Part shown: piece after piece, positions 1-7,931 of the stretch
Numbering within the stretch: the stretch's first letter is position 1
Layout of the letters: every line of letters begins with the position of its first letter
Assembly (NCBI GenBank): GCA_942492795.1
Contig: OW818639.1
Location: 248,001 to 312,000, forward strand
DNA: 64,000 bases
Direction of reading: 5' to 3'
From: RGIG3178 sp942492795
GTDB lineage: Bacteria; Bacillota; Clostridia; Christensenellales; QAND01
The notes under the pieces: model-generated
Databases searched by the model: none
What the model was told of the DNA's origin: nothing
What the model saw: the letters and a program-made list of their open reading frames with translations, nothing else
Made by a program: the position numbers and the translations under genes

Positions 1-887
1 GCCAGTAAATATCCCATAAGCGGCGCGATGCCGTCCCTGTCGTAGCGTTTGTCGCGCAGCAGCTTTAAAAGAACGTCGTCGCACTGCTTTTCCAACAGAC
101 CGAACGCACCGTTTTTCTGCACCGATTCGATACCCACGGACAGCGCTTTGCTGTATCGCTGCAAACCGAGAACTTTTATCACCTGCTCGTCGGTTTTCTC
201 AAGCGCCTGCACATATTTTTCAAGCGCCACCGATCCGCCGGGCAACAGAGCCTGCTGAAGCGTATGTTCACCGCTTTGCGATTTCTTCACGCGAAACAGC
301 GTTACGAGGTTCAAAAGATCAGCCTGCGTTTTGACATATTCCGCGGCTGCGCTTTCCTTGCTCCTGATCGCGTAATCGTTCATATCCGCAAAACACGCAT
401 TGTCCATCGCGCATTCCATCCATTGCACTTCGACTTGCTCCGATGCCATGCTTTTTATGATCAAAGCCGCGGTCTGTTGCATATACTCGCTCAATAGCGA
501 TACATCATCCTTGGCAACGGCGTCCAGCAGCTTCTTTGGCTCTATTGTGCCGCTGTCGCTCAGATGGGGCTGCGCGTCGAATTGGAGCAATCTTGCTTTT
601 AGCATACACTTGACATTGTGGCAGTCGCCCTTGAGCATCAACACGCCCGTGGCGTAAACGTTGGGCGTTACGCGCCGGACATATTCGTATGCTTCGCCAA
701 GTTCATGATGGATAAGCGCCTGCACATCGCCCTGCTGCGTTCCGCCGTACCCGTACTCGCCCAAAGCGCGCAACACCTCCGCGGCATTTGATGCCTCGAG
801 GATGCGCTGGAGCTTTTCACGCGTCAGCAGGCGGTTTTCCAGCACCCTTGTCCTGGAAACGGCATATGGCAAACTGTTCTGCGGCAT
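1..887 (-). CDS. V-type ATP synthase subunit C, 3' end beyond window
   Basis: Translated by hand on the minus strand from an ATG at 887, the protein opens MPQNSLPYAVSRTRVLENRL and continues open to the window edge (about 295 residues visible). V-type subunit C (the d-like socket protein) links the central stalk to the membrane K ring. Seen: the N-terminal 'Y(A)V.R.R..E..LL' pattern, an all-alpha composition, and the motif LMLKGDCHNVKCMLKA, which resembles the 'D..N.K.LL' segments of this family. It starts 3 nt after the stop of subunit E, so it is translationally coupled. Known order in such operons (G/H-I-K-E-C-A-B-D) predicts subunits F, A, B and D just outside the window. The C-terminus is not visible. 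Confidence 0.85.
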   Translation of the reverse strand, partial: MPQNSLPYAVSRTRVLENRLLTREKLQRILEASNAAEVLRALGEYGYGGTQQGDVQALIHHELGEAYEYVRRVTPNVYATGVLMLKGDCHNVKCMLKARLLQFDAQPHLSDSGTIEPKKLLDAVAKDDVSLLSEYMQQTAALIIKSMASEQVEVQWMECAMDNACFADMNDYAIRSKESAAAEYVKTQADLLNLVTLFRVKKSQSGEHTLQQALLPGGSVALEKYVQALEKTDEQVIKVLGLQRYSKALSVGIESVQKNGAFGLLEKQCDDVLLKLLRDKRYDRDGIAPLMGYLL

Positions 888-889
888 CT

Positions 890-1504
890 CTAGCCCTCCA
901 GATGGGCGAACAGCAATGACGCCACTTCGCCTTCGCAGCGTTCACGGGTTTGCCGCAATACGCTCTCTACGGACAGATCCACTTCCATGCCGCCGCTTAC
1001 GACCACGCATCCGAAGGCTATCTGCGAACGCGCCGGCAGCAACTTCACGTCGCCCGGCAGCCCTTTTTGCATCAGGGCGTTGTTGACGGAAGCAACAAAG
1101 CCTTCCCCCAGCCGCTTTTCGTCCGCCATGGCCGGGGCTATCCCCTCGCTGCCCTTTTGTACGATTTCAAGCACCAGCTTGGCGTAGAGTTCGGCGTACT
1201 GTTTATCCTCCATGGCGCTTAGCTGATGCGCGGCTTTTTGGAATGCCTCGCCCAGCACCGCACGCTTTTGTGTGAGCATCTGCTTGCGAAGCGTCAGGTC
1301 TGCAACTGCCATGGTACGCACGGCGCTATCCTGTGCTTCAAGCGCCGCTTGTTTGATCACCGCTTCGGCCTTTTGTTCGGCGTCATGCACGGCGCGCGCA
1401 ATCGCTGCAGCCGCCTGGGCGTCCGCCTGATCCAAGATGCCCTGCGCCTGTTGCTGTGCCTGCTGCACAATGCGTTCGGTTATTTTTTCGCTACCTGCCA
1501 TCAT
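890..1504 (-). CDS. V-type ATP synthase subunit E
   Basis: About 204 residues. This is the peripheral-stalk subunit E, which pairs with G/H to connect the A3B3 head to subunit I. The first ~110 residues are a charged alanine/glutamine-rich coiled coil (ITERIVQQAQQQAQGILDQA). The C-terminal half is a mixed alpha/beta domain ending in the family-typical 'GG..V.....IDNTL' position, here VVSGGMEVDLSVESVLRQ. Start: a GTG and two ATGs are possible; the ATG at 1504 (or 1501) follows AAGGTGG at good spacing, so the upstream GTG at 1513 is less likely. It sits between K and C, with 10 nt to K and 2 nt to C. Confidence 0.85.
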   Translation of the reverse strand: MMAGSEKITERIVQQAQQQAQGILDQADAQAAAAIARAVHDAEQKAEAVIKQAALEAQDSAVRTMAVADLTLRKQMLTQKRAVLGEAFQKAAHQLSAMEDKQYAELYAKLVLEIVQKGSEGIAPAMADEKRLGEGFVASVNNALMQKGLPGDVKLLPARSQIAFGCVVVSGGMEVDLSVESVLRQTRERCEGEVASLLFAHLEG

Positions 1505-1514
1505 CAATCCCACC

Positions 1515-1982
1515 TTAAATCATCAGGATGATCAGAAGGCTGGCAAGCAAGCTCAATACCGCGTAAGTTTCGACCATAATGGTCATGACGATGGCCTTTC
1601 CGCCTTCTTCCGGACGGCGCGCCACCAATTGGATGCCCGCGACGGCTGTTTTGCCCTGCGCGATGGCGGATAACCAGCCACCAAAGCCCATGATGCAGGC
1701 AGCTGCAAAATACATCAATCCGTGTCCGACGCTCAGCGCTTCGGGCGTTCCGCCCAATATGCCGACATTGACCAAGATCAAAAATGCCACCAGCAATCCA
1801 TAGATGCCCTGTGTTCCGGGAAGCGCCTGCAAAACAAGGCAGCGACCGAACGCATCCGGGTTTTCCGAAACAACGCCGGCTGCCGCTTCACCGGCGAAGC
1901 CAACGCCTTTTGCGGAACCATAGCAAGCCAATGTTACCGACAGCGCCGCACCTACAAGTGCAATTACCAATCCCCAAGTCAT
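1515..1982 (-). CDS. V-type ATP synthase proteolipid subunit K (Na+-type signature)
   Basis: 155 residues in four membrane helices, i.e. the double-hairpin 16-kDa proteolipid that forms the rotor ring. The start is the ATG at 1982, preceded by GAAGGAGGAAACAAT; the nine upstream codons cover this SD. Seen: the first hairpin carries LPGTQG (residues 54-59) where single-hairpin c subunits have an acidic residue; the second carries IAQGK (Q109) and MVETYA with the ion-binding Glu138. In Enterococcus hirae NtpK, residues L61, T64, Q65, Q110 and E139 coordinate Na+; all have counterparts here and the Gln-Glu spacing (29) is the same. Na+ transport is therefore inferred, not shown. Confidence 0.93.
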   Translation of the reverse strand: MTWGLVIALVGAALSVTLACYGSAKGVGFAGEAAAGVVSENPDAFGRCLVLQALPGTQGIYGLLVAFLILVNVGILGGTPEALSVGHGLMYFAAACIMGFGGWLSAIAQGKTAVAGIQLVARRPEEGGKAIVMTIMVETYAVLSLLASLLIILMI

Positions 1983-2015
1983 ATTGTTTCCTCCTTCATT
2001 AGGTAACAAGAATTT

Positions 2016-3902
2016 CTAGCCCAGTATCAGTTGTGTGTATTTGGTCTTAAAGGTGTAGGGCGCAAAGACTCGCCCTCCGCCTTCATAGAATTTATTGTAG
2101 AACTCAATGTACTGCAATCGGCTTGCGTGCACAAAGGCACCGAGCGCATTGATCGCGATATTGAACGTATGACCGATGACAAGCACAACCACGCCTAATA
2201 TGGTCCCAAGGATGCCCCCCATCAGCATGCCCGCGATTGTATTGAAGACCATGGCGATAACGCCCGTCGCGATGCCCATGCCGAACAGCCTGGAATAGGA
2301 AAGGACATCGGATAAGTAGCTTGAAAGGCCGTATACGGCGCTGAAACCGCCAATAAACTTCTTGGCGATTCCCTTCCTGTCACGTCCCGCTGTTAAGAGC
2401 ATGCCTATAACGCCCACCAATACGATATTAAGCCCGAAGCTTACGCCCACAAAGGCTGCCACGGCACCCCACAGAACGCACAATACAAAGCCGCAATCAA
2501 AGATCACCGCAAGGAATTTGCGCTGCTTGATCAAAGCCCAAGCCTTCATAAAAACGCCAAAGCTGATGTGGATGAGCCCCAGCCCCAAACACAGCAACAA
2601 CATCTTGATCGGTTCTTTGAGCGGATTGAACCAAAGGGACGGCAACAGTGCTTCGCCAAACCATGAACCCAAAATCACGCCCCAGATCAACGTCGCTATG
2701 CCGCCTATCGCCACTACCGAAAGGATCTGTCCCATCATGCCCTTGGCTTTTGTTTTTTTCAGTATCAGCAGCGATACAACGGTCAATATGATCCCGTAAG
2801 CCGCATCGGATACCATCATGCCGAAAAAGCACAGAAAAAACGGCGCCATCATAAACGTGGGATCCGCCTCGTAAGGGGATGGCGCAGAATACATTTCCGT
2901 TATGGATTCAAACGGTTTCAACAGCTTGCTGTTTTGCATTGCCGTAGGAGGGATCTCCCCTTCATTTGGCTGCGGAAACTCAACGGCGATCGCGTCGGAA
3001 AGCGAATGCAGCTGCAATGCAAGCTTGTCCGCCTGCCGTTCGCGCACCCAGCCGGTCAGATAAAACGTTCTGCCTGTTCTGCCCGATTCAAGAGCCAGCG
3101 CCGCACGCTGCTTTGCCACGGAACAGCAATCATACAGCGTCTGCAGCTCCGGCACCTTTTGCGAAAGCTCTTTGAGCGATGATTCTATGTGTTGGGTTTG
3201 CTCGTCCGTTTGCTTAATCTCCCGGCGAAGCCTCTCCTGTTCCAGCCTGATTGTTCCCGATACGGATAAATTCGCGTCAACAAAACCGGCTGCGCGAAGA
3301 ACTGTCAGCACTTCTTCGGTCTGTTCCTTGTGCGCCGCCACAAAAACCGTACGCAGATCCTTTTTCGTCCCGATGGATTCCACCACCGCATCGACCGTTA
3401 GGCTTTCGGACAACAGCAGTTGGTATTGCGTTTCCGGAACGGTCCCGATGGTCATGAATGTATGCTGCGTAGCGTGGATATCCGAAATGTCGATCGCAAG
3501 CTTTTCGTACGGCATCAGCGCCTCCAGCGCGTTGTGAAGCTGAAGCCGTTGGGATTTAAACGCCGGTAATTTCTGGGAAAGAGCAAGAGTTTGTTCGACG
3601 GTTTGCCAGTTTTGGCCGCTGTCCACAACGCAAAGCTGGCTCTCTGTCAATTGGGGTTTTGCTGACAGAGCGCCGCGTTTGTTCTGGTTATAGGGTTTGA
3701 GCGCTTCGAGTGCCGCTTCGACCTTAAGCAGATTGTTTTCGGCGGTGGTCAACGCCTCCCCGCCGTCGTCATGTTCCACATTGTCCAGCGTTTCGATGTT
3801 GGATATATGCAGCATGGACAAGCGTTGCAACCCGTGCGCGATGTTTGGAAACTCATCCGAAAGCCCAAACACAGCGACCTTTTTCATGCTCTCTATCGCC
3901 AT
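2016..3902 (-). CDS. V-type ATP synthase subunit I (a-subunit homologue)
   Basis: About 628 residues, usual for the family (600-660). The soluble N-terminal half (to ~residue 330) is alpha/beta with long coiled-coil arms; the C-terminal half has seven or eight membrane helices that form the ion half-channels next to the K ring. Seen: MKKVAVFG start region, the FFLCFFGMMVSDAAYG helix, and the terminal 'ALGAFVHASRLQYIEFYNKFYEGGG' block (positions about 2070-2160), the strongest hallmark of subunit I. The longer reading from 3968 is rejected: the ATG at 3902 has GAGAAGG eight bases upstream and directly follows the stop of the G/H gene. It is separated from K by 33 nt. Confidence 0.93.
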   Translation of the reverse strand: MAIESMKKVAVFGLSDEFPNIAHGLQRLSMLHISNIETLDNVEHDDGGEALTTAENNLLKVEAALEALKPYNQNKRGALSAKPQLTESQLCVVDSGQNWQTVEQTLALSQKLPAFKSQRLQLHNALEALMPYEKLAIDISDIHATQHTFMTIGTVPETQYQLLLSESLTVDAVVESIGTKKDLRTVFVAAHKEQTEEVLTVLRAAGFVDANLSVSGTIRLEQERLRREIKQTDEQTQHIESSLKELSQKVPELQTLYDCCSVAKQRAALALESGRTGRTFYLTGWVRERQADKLALQLHSLSDAIAVEFPQPNEGEIPPTAMQNSKLLKPFESITEMYSAPSPYEADPTFMMAPFFLCFFGMMVSDAAYGIILTVVSLLILKKTKAKGMMGQILSVVAIGGIATLIWGVILGSWFGEALLPSLWFNPLKEPIKMLLLCLGLGLIHISFGVFMKAWALIKQRKFLAVIFDCGFVLCVLWGAVAAFVGVSFGLNIVLVGVIGMLLTAGRDRKGIAKKFIGGFSAVYGLSSYLSDVLSYSRLFGMGIATGVIAMVFNTIAGMLMGGILGTILGVVVLVIGHTFNIAINALGAFVHASRLQYIEFYNKFYEGGGRVFAPYTFKTKYTQLILG

Positions 3903-3903
3903 G

Positions 3904-4212
3904 TTATACGACCTTCTCAAGGATGAGCCTGACCGCCGCGTCGAGGTTCTGCCTTGCTTTTTGCGCATCGTTTTCTATTTGCAGGGTCATCTTTTCCATG
4001 TGGCGCTTCGCTTCTTCATTCGCAATCTGCCGGGCGTCGGATACAAGCTTCTGCGCCTTTATCCTGGCCTCGTTTTCGATTTGCTCCGCTTTCGCTATCG
4101 CCTTTTGCGCCGCGTCCTGTACGACGCCGCGAGACTTTTCACGCGCTTCTCGGACTATTTCTTCCGATCGTTGTTCCGCGTTCTGGATTTCCTTTACGAT
4201 TTCTTCAACCAA
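3904..4212 (-). CDS. V-type ATP synthase subunit G/H (peripheral stalk)
   Basis: 102 residues, almost entirely a charged coiled coil (EEIVKEIQNAEQRSEEIVRE), the size and composition of subunit G/H, which dimerises with subunit E in the peripheral stalks. The likely start is TTG at 4212, preceded by GAGGAGG with a 7-base spacer; the upstream ATG at 4245 would place that SD inside the gene. It is the first visible gene of the V-ATPase operon, 82 nt after rpiB, and its stop codon lies one base from the ATG of subunit I. Family assignment rests on composition and position rather than on a sharp motif. Confidence 0.75.
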   Translation of the reverse strand: MVEEIVKEIQNAEQRSEEIVREAREKSRGVVQDAAQKAIAKAEQIENEARIKAQKLVSDARQIANEEAKRHMEKMTLQIENDAQKARQNLDAAVRLILEKVV

Positions 4213-4293
4213 CCCTGGTCCTCCTCGTTTGCAGCCGTATGCCATCGTCCGGCGTATTGGTTATGGAAACAAAATATTTCTGTCTTAGTCATG

Positions 4294-4728
4294 CTAGCAT
4301 TCGATGGCTGTTATCTTGCCGATGCGCCTCTGGTGACGATCCCCCTCGAAGCTGCCTCCCAAAAACGCGTCCACGATATCAAGTGCCAAGCCCGGGCCCA
4401 AAACACGTCCACCCATGCAGAGTATCTGTGCATCGTTGTGCGCGCGCGTCATGCGGGCAGAAAACGTATCGTTGCACAGCGCAGCGCGAATGCCGTGTAT
4501 TTTGTTCGCAGCGATGGACATCCCGATGCCGGTGCCGCAGATCAATATGCCAAGAGACCCCGGATTTTGCAGCACTGCCTGTCCCACAGGCACGGCGTAA
4601 TCCGGATAGTCCACGCTTTGCACGGAGTCGGTGCCGAAATCCCTTACTTCGATGCCCTTTTGGATCAGGTGCGCCTTCACTTCTTCCTTGAGCGCATACC
4701 CGCCATGATCGCTTCCGAGATAGATCAT
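4294..4728 (-). CDS. rpiB: ribose-5-phosphate isomerase B
   Basis: 144 residues; RpiB/LacAB family, interconverting ribose 5-phosphate and ribulose 5-phosphate in the pentose phosphate pathway. Seen: N-terminal IYLGSDHGGY phosphate/substrate loop, the catalytic-cysteine segment GILICGTGIGMSIAANK, and the 'H..N.A..L..G.R..G' region near the C-terminus. The ATG at 4728 is 6 bases after GGAGGG and is preferred over the ATG at 4734, which abuts the SD, and over the upstream ATG at 4818. It is adjacent to ywlE and sua5, as in the Bacillus ywlC-ywlE-ywlF block. Confidence 0.95.
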   Translation of the reverse strand: MIYLGSDHGGYALKEEVKAHLIQKGIEVRDFGTDSVQSVDYPDYAVPVGQAVLQNPGSLGILICGTGIGMSIAANKIHGIRAALCNDTFSARMTRAHNDAQILCMGGRVLGPGLALDIVDAFLGGSFEGDRHQRRIGKITAIEC

Positions 4729-4840
4729 GTTCATCCCTCCGATTGCTTTTCGCCTTGCCGGTTGTTTAAAAAACCAGCTTATATTTTTGAGTATAAGTGA
4801 TTTTTCTCTATGAATCAAGAAGACTATTTGTCCGTGATTC

Positions 4841-5299
4841 TTATACAGGTGTATCGTGATTTTGACTCTGCGCCTTTATACCGTCGCTTATCAGGCTCTC
4901 AAGCTGTTCGGCGCATCGAAGGTAACAATCCGGTGTGCCGCCGAAAGGATCCGCGATGTCCTGCTCATCCCCCGCCCATCCGCCCAGCGTTTGGGTCTTG
5001 TTGTTCGGGAACATGGACCGTATCGCCCGTTTATGCGAATTTGTCATGCATAGAATCAAATCGGCGCCGTCGACAAGCTGTTTGGTCAGCGGTTTGCTGC
5101 GGTGCTTTGACAGGTCGATATCATAGCGTTGCTGCATCACGCGCCGCGCGTTATCCGACGCTTGCATGCCTGTCTGCGCATACAATCCCGCCGAGTCTGC
5201 GTCGACGTCAATACCGCTTTTTGCAGCGGCAGCCGCAGCCATCGCCGCAGCCATCGGCGATCTGCATGTGTTGCCGGAACAAACGAACACTATGCGCAT
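4841..5299 (-). CDS. low-molecular-weight protein phosphatase, YwlE-like (probable protein-arginine phosphatase)
   Basis: 152 residues. The N-terminus has the P-loop CSGNTCRS (C-X5-R; nucleophile Cys7, Arg13), and the general-acid loop DPFGG lies at ~116-120. In B. subtilis YwlE the Thr of C-T-G-N-T-C-R is the specificity residue that lets it act on phosphoarginine, where tyrosine phosphatases carry a bulkier residue; the same Thr is present here, so an arginine-phosphatase role (opposing McsB-type kinases) is inferred. The ATG at 5299 follows GGGGGGAGATAGG. It overlaps the 3' end of sua5 by 10 nt, showing co-translation. Arsenate reductase or tyrosine phosphatase are alternatives. Confidence 0.85.
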   Translation of the reverse strand: MRIVFVCSGNTCRSPMAAAMAAAAAAKSGIDVDADSAGLYAQTGMQASDNARRVMQQRYDIDLSKHRSKPLTKQLVDGADLILCMTNSHKRAIRSMFPNNKTQTLGGWAGDEQDIADPFGGTPDCYLRCAEQLESLISDGIKAQSQNHDTPV

Positions 5300-6342
5300 C
5301 CTATCTCCCCCCAGACGTCAAAGCCCGCGGCTCGAAGCGCCCTGTTCATGTACGCCGTGCCAAGGCCGTCCATTTCAACGCCTTCAATAAACAACCGGTC
5401 GTAACCCATCGAATCCGCCCGCCGCAGCGCATCGAACAATCCGTGTGCCATGGTTCCCTGCTCATCGCAACGGATGTAAGCGCGTTTTTCCAGTTTTTGG
5501 GCAGTCTGTTCGCCGCACAGGATCACCGGGTTGAATCCCTGCTTTTGCGCCGCGTCGTATTGCGTCGATAGGATATACGCCATTTCTTCATGCGGGGCGA
5601 TCAGCGTTGCCCGCCCCGTGGGCGCGTAGTGCGTGTGCAGCATACCGGGCGATGCCGCCTGACCCAAAACGGGGGCGAACACGCCGGATGCCATCACAAC
5701 CTCGCCGCATACCGATGCAATCATTTCTTTGGTCACGCCGCCCGGGCGCAATACGACAGGAACCTCAAAGCGTGCGTCCACGACGGTGGATTCCACGCCT
5801 ATCTCACATGTCCCGTCGTCGAGGATAAGCGGTATTCTGCCGTTTAAGTCTTCGTATACATGCGCCGCGTTTACCGGGCTCGGCCTGCCTGAAGCATTCG
5901 CGCTGGGCGCTGCCAGCGGTCCCGCAAGCGCGATCAGTTTGAGTGCCGCGCCGTGACAGGGCATGCGCAGTGCCACCGTTTTAAGGTTCGCAGTGACCTC
6001 TATAGGGATCGTGTCGCAGGCGTTTACGATGATGCTCAACGGCCCCGGCCAGAACGCACAGGACAGCTTGTGCGCCAGAGGTGTCCAATCGGTCGTCAGC
6101 GATTTTGCCATGTCGATATCCGAGACATGCACGATCAACGGATTGTCTGCAGGCCGGCCTTTCGCCAAAAAAATACGGCGCACTGCCTGCGCGTTTTTTG
6201 CATCCGCACCCAAGCCGTACACCGTTTCCGTCGGGAACGCCACCACTTCACCGGCGCGCAAAAGTGCAGCCGCTTCAGATAACGCCGCTGCCTCATCGCA
6301 CAAGAGCGAAACGATTCGTGTTTTCATTTCATCTTCAGCCAT
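5290..6342 (-). CDS. threonylcarbamoyl-AMP synthase (Sua5/YwlC)
   Basis: About 350 residues. The YrdC domain (~15-205) makes L-threonylcarbamoyl-AMP from Thr, bicarbonate and ATP for the universal tRNA t6A37 modification; the C-terminal ~130 residues match the Sua5 domain, so it is the long form. Seen: VVAFPTETVYGLGADA, FLAKGRPADNPLIVHV, AAPSANASGRPSPV, and the C-terminal linker SPGMLHTHYAP. Two starts are possible (ATG at 6342 or at 6327, MKTRIVSL); neither has a strong SD. First gene of the sua5-ywlE-rpiB run, preceded by a 520-nt repeat-rich gap. Confidence 0.93.
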   Translation of the reverse strand: MAEDEMKTRIVSLLCDEAAALSEAAALLRAGEVVAFPTETVYGLGADAKNAQAVRRIFLAKGRPADNPLIVHVSDIDMAKSLTTDWTPLAHKLSCAFWPGPLSIIVNACDTIPIEVTANLKTVALRMPCHGAALKLIALAGPLAAPSANASGRPSPVNAAHVYEDLNGRIPLILDDGTCEIGVESTVVDARFEVPVVLRPGGVTKEMIASVCGEVVMASGVFAPVLGQAASPGMLHTHYAPTGRATLIAPHEEMAYILSTQYDAAQKQGFNPVILCGEQTAQKLEKRAYIRCDEQGTMAHGLFDALRRADSMGYDRLFIEGVEMDGLGTAYMNRALRAAGFDVWGEIGCA

Positions 6343-6863
6343 AGATCAACCGTGCCTTAAGCAGTATTCTTCAACCCCGGCACCTTTTGTACCACAATAA
6401 TTGTCTTCACATCTTGTAGGGAACGGTCTAGACCGTTCCGCAGCGATATGCGTGCCTATTACGATCGATGAGGTCTGCATATCCTCTTGCCAAGGGGCCA
6501 GGGTGGGCTTCCGAGTTCCCCCCTAGGCCCCTTGGCGATCCCCTCCTCTGAAGGATATGGGCTCGATTTTCGCTACCGCTCACTCTCACCTCATGCCTTC
6601 AGAACCTCCAGTTCGCTTCATCGCCCACAGGGCGCGCTCACTTCTGGTTCCCTTAAAACGGCCACTGCGTGGAGCGGTGGCATTGCAGGAACGGTCAAAA
6701 CCATTCCTGCCTGTGACGTCTTCCTACAACGAAATTCGCGTAAACTTCTTGGGGGGGTAATCGGGGGTTTCTCCGTATCGGGGGACGGGGCGGAGCCCCG
6801 TCAATATTGGGCGATGGGTGGGTTTAGATAAAATCCCCGCCGCATCGATAACCACTATTGCTT
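6343..6863. repeat. gene-free stretch with dispersed repeat island A
   Basis: No gene seen. It contains, in order: a perfect 20-bp REP-like palindrome (6420-6439); an imperfect-hairpin element (about 6546-6612: CTCTGAAGGATATGGGCTC ... CCTTCAGAACC); a GCAGGAACGGTC...ATTCCTGC palindrome (6685-6710); a GGGGCGGAGCCCC hairpin (about 6787-6799); and the G-rich motif TTGGGCGATGGGTGGGTTTA (about 6807-6826) followed by GATAAAATCCCC. The same pieces recur at 17.5-18.2, 19.9-20.3, 29.1-29.7 and 44.5-44.6 kb. Noncoding and probably multi-copy in the genome. Confidence 0.75.
6420..6439. repeat. REP-like palindrome, copy 1
   Basis: Perfect palindrome GGAACGGTCTAGACCGTTCC preceded by TGTAG. It is the same unit, apart from the two central bases, as the copies that flank and interrupt the transposase gene at 10.4-10.7 kb. 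Confidence 0.8.
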
Positions 6864-7931
6864 TTACAGCTTCTCCCCTGACAAAAGCTCCGTGCGTTCC
6901 TTCATGATCAGCGCGTCGATGATCTCATCCATATCCCCATCCAAAAAAGCCTCCAGCTGGTACAGCGTCACGTTCACCCGGTGATCCGTCACGCGCCCCT
7001 GCGGAAAGTTATAGGTTCGGATGCGCTCGCTTCGATCCCCGCTTCCGACCTGGGATTTTCGGCTTTGGCTCATCGAATCGTTCTGTTGCTGCTGCATCAG
7101 CTCAAACAAGCGGCTTTTCAGCACGCGAAGCGCCTTGTCCTTGTTCTTGAGCTGCGATTTTTCATCTTGGCATATGACGACAAGCCCCGTCGGCAAATGC
7201 GTTATGCGCACGGCACTGTCCGTCGTATTCACGCTTTGCCCGCCGTGTCCGCCGCTTCGATATACGTCGATGCGCAGATCATTGGGCCCTATCTCAACTT
7301 CGATATCCTCCGCCTCGGGCAGCACCGCCACGGTGGCCGCGCTGGTGTGGATGCGTCCGCCGGATTCGGTCTCCGGTACGCGCTGCACGCGGTGCACGCC
7401 GCTTTCAAAGCGAAGTCTGCCATATGCACCCTTTCCCGACACCACAAAAACGACTTCCTTGACACCGCCAAGCTCCGTCAGGTTTTCGTTCATCGGCTCA
7501 ACGGAAAACCCGTGCCGCTCGGCATACCGGGCATACATGCGGTACAAATTGGCGCCGAACAATGCCGCCTCGTCGCCGCCGGTTCCGGCGCGGATCTCCA
7601 TCACGACATTGCGGTCTTCGTTCGGGTCTTTGGGCAGCAGCAGGATGCGGATCTCTGCATCCAGTTTTTCCAGCGTGTTTTCCAAGGTCTCCCGTTCCGC
7701 CTGTGCCATTTCCCGGATGTCGTCGTCCTCGTCCCGGGCCATCAGCTCACATTCCTGTATCTGCTTTTGGACGGCAAAAAACTGCTCGCTCTTTTGGGCA
7801 AGCGGTTCAATCTGCGAGTGTTCTTTGACCAGTGCGCGCCATGCAGTCATATCCGACATGGCTGCGGGGCTAGAAAGCTGTTCCCCAATCGCATGATATC
7901 TCTGCAGAATGGCCATAAGCCGTTCGTTCAT
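6864..7931 (-). CDS. prfA: peptide chain release factor 1
   Basis: 355 residues, typical RF1 length; releases completed peptides at UAA and UAG. Seen: the peptidyl-hydrolysis motif GGQ within RSGGHGGQSVNTTDSAVRI (~residues 229-247), the C-terminal ERIRTYNFPQGRVTDHR helix-turn, and the N-terminal helical domain. The assignment as RF1 rather than RF2 rests on intact length, absence of a programmed frameshift and the adjacent prmC. The start ATG at 7931 overlaps the prmC stop by 4 nt, so the release factor and the enzyme that methylates its GGQ glutamine are co-translated. Confidence 0.97.
   Translation of the reverse strand: MNERLMAILQRYHAIGEQLSSPAAMSDMTAWRALVKEHSQIEPLAQKSEQFFAVQKQIQECELMARDEDDDIREMAQAERETLENTLEKLDAEIRILLLPKDPNEDRNVVMEIRAGTGGDEAALFGANLYRMYARYAERHGFSVEPMNENLTELGGVKEVVFVVSGKGAYGRLRFESGVHRVQRVPETESGGRIHTSAATVAVLPEAEDIEVEIGPNDLRIDVYRSGGHGGQSVNTTDSAVRITHLPTGLVVICQDEKSQLKNKDKALRVLKSRLFELMQQQQNDSMSQSRKSQVGSGDRSERIRTYNFPQGRVTDHRVNVTLYQLEAFLDGDMDEIIDALIMKERTELLSGEKL

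Noticed and set aside
3697..4800. 367-residue plus-strand open frame
   Set aside because: Antisense to V-ATPase subunits I and G/H and to rpiB; it spans several genes and has no protein-like motif.
5290..6342. Sua5 as a fusion protein
   Set aside because: The extra C-terminal ~130 residues are the regular Sua5 domain of the long family form, not a fusion.
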